NCBI RefSeq assembly: GCF_012928505.1
Contig: NZ_JABBJN010000032.1
Location: 1 to 64,000, forward strand
From: Achromobacter sp. Bel
Lineage (GTDB): Bacteria > Pseudomonadota > Gammaproteobacteria > Burkholderiales > Burkholderiaceae_B
Reading direction: 5' to 3'
Length of the DNA stretch: 64,000 nt
The notes under the pieces are model-generated. The model ran no database searches and was not told the origin of the DNA. It saw nothing but the letters and a program-made list of their open reading frames with translations. Positions 63,523 through 64,000 of this stretch are shown piece after piece. Position numbers and translations under genes: made by a program. Numbering within the stretch: position 1 is the stretch's first letter; every line of letters begins with the position of its first letter.

Positions 63523-64000
63523 TCAGACCAGTCCCAGCATCTGGGCAAGGGTTTGGGCGGGCTGCGGGCGCTCCAGGCTGATGCGCCGCTCCAGGTCCGC
63601 AAGGTGGTTGTCATTGATCTTCACGGCCTCGGCCACGTCGCCGCGTTCCATCAGGTCCACGATCAGCACGTGCTCGCCATGTTCGCAGGCGGCGTTGCCC
63701 GGGGGCTCGTACAGCGCCACGATCAGCGAGCACCGCGACACCAGCTCGGCCAGGTAGCCATGCAGGATCGCGTTGCCGGACAGTTCGCCCAGACGCACGT
63801 GAAAGGCGCTGGCCTGGCGCGCCCAGGCGGGCTGCCCGGCGCGATGCAGCAAGGCGTGCTCGTCACGCAATTGCTTGCGCAGGGACGCGTAGTCGGCCTT
63901 GGTGGCCCGCGCCACGGCCAAGGGCACCAGCGCCGCCTCCAACGCGCGGCGCGCCTGGAATATCTGCCGCGTATCTTCGGGCGTGGGCTCGGCCACCACC
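63523..64000 (-). CDS. GntR-family regulator, FCD domain, cut by the window edge
   Basis: Only the C-terminal 159 residues are in the window; the N-terminal winged helix lies beyond base 64000. The visible part is an FCD effector domain: RQIFQARRALEAALVPLAVARAT, a central FHVRLGELSGNAILHGYLAELV with metal-type His, and HEHVLIVDL-like EHGEHVLIVDLMERGDVAEAV. FCD regulators sense organic acids and often use a bound metal. The coupled flavin-reductase-like gene follows after a single base. Confidence 0.87.
   Translation of the reverse strand, partial: VVAEPTPEDTRQIFQARRALEAALVPLAVARATKADYASLRKQLRDEHALLHRAGQPAWARQASAFHVRLGELSGNAILHGYLAELVSRCSLIVALYEPPGNAACEHGEHVLIVDLMERGDVAEAVKINDNHLADLERRISLERPQPAQTLAQMLGLV

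Overview
The window is high-GC proteobacterial DNA whose gene content and order fit the Burkholderiales, family Alcaligenaceae. Achromobacter or a close Bordetella relative is most likely. This is inferred from several LysR and Bug/TctC genes, a fused livM-livG gene, the ahcY / small membrane protein / metF order behind an S-adenosylhomocysteine riboswitch, and a PaaK-like ligase beside a branched-chain-type ABC transporter. I see no rRNA, tRNA, CRISPR array, prophage or intact insertion sequence. It reads as ordinary chromosome with a few decayed or repetitive intergenic patches.

Layout. 0-10.9 kb: gatB, a Phd-like antitoxin with a frameshifted PIN toxin, pyrE, an exonuclease III gene, a LysR/LysE pair, gdhA, a periplasmic copper chaperone, a divergent argP/argO-type pair and another LysR gene. 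11.2-16.1 kb: a complete branched-chain amino acid ABC transporter. 16.6-17.7 kb: ohr and ohrR for organic peroxide defence. 17.7-27.3 kb: a Crp-type regulator divergent from a long operon carrying an acyl-CoA synthetase, a second complete branched-chain-type ABC transporter and a PaaK-like protein with an altered P-loop. 27.3-30.7 kb: a sulfide/persulfide cluster (SQR, two YeeE/YedE half proteins, a BigR-like sensor and a divergent persulfide-dioxygenase-like enzyme). 30.8-40.1 kb: a polyphosphate phosphotransferase, GNAT, HIT and glycosyltransferase genes, nhaA, an amidase, 3-hydroxybutyrate dehydrogenase, tenA behind a structured leader, and ung.

40.3-47.6 kb: rhlE, a MidA-type methyltransferase, a translationally coupled slt/cca pair, and 5-formyltetrahydrofolate cyclo-ligase. 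47.6-52.0 kb: the most striking locus, a four-gene operon of circularly permuted ATP-grasp, alpha-E, transglutaminase-like and Anbu (proteasome-related) proteins. It is preceded by a perfect NtrC-type palindrome and a perfect sigma-54 promoter, which implies expression under nitrogen limitation. A related NtrC-like palindrome lies just downstream of the gdhA promoter, where it could repress. The two sites suggest opposite nitrogen control of ammonium assimilation and of a peptide synthesis or turnover system.

52.2-57.7 kb: an orphan Bug protein, then metF, a membrane protein and ahcY reading leftward under an SAH riboswitch, a glycosyltransferase and a DUF1289 protein. 57.8-64.0 kb: a leftward group with a fluoroacetate-dehalogenase-like hydrolase, leuD, leuC and a Bug protein, a divergent LysR gene, then a flavin-reductase-like protein and a GntR/FCD regulator cut by the window edge.

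Functions are inferred from recognised motifs and context. Regulatory sites were found by reading the bases, with no scoring model behind them.
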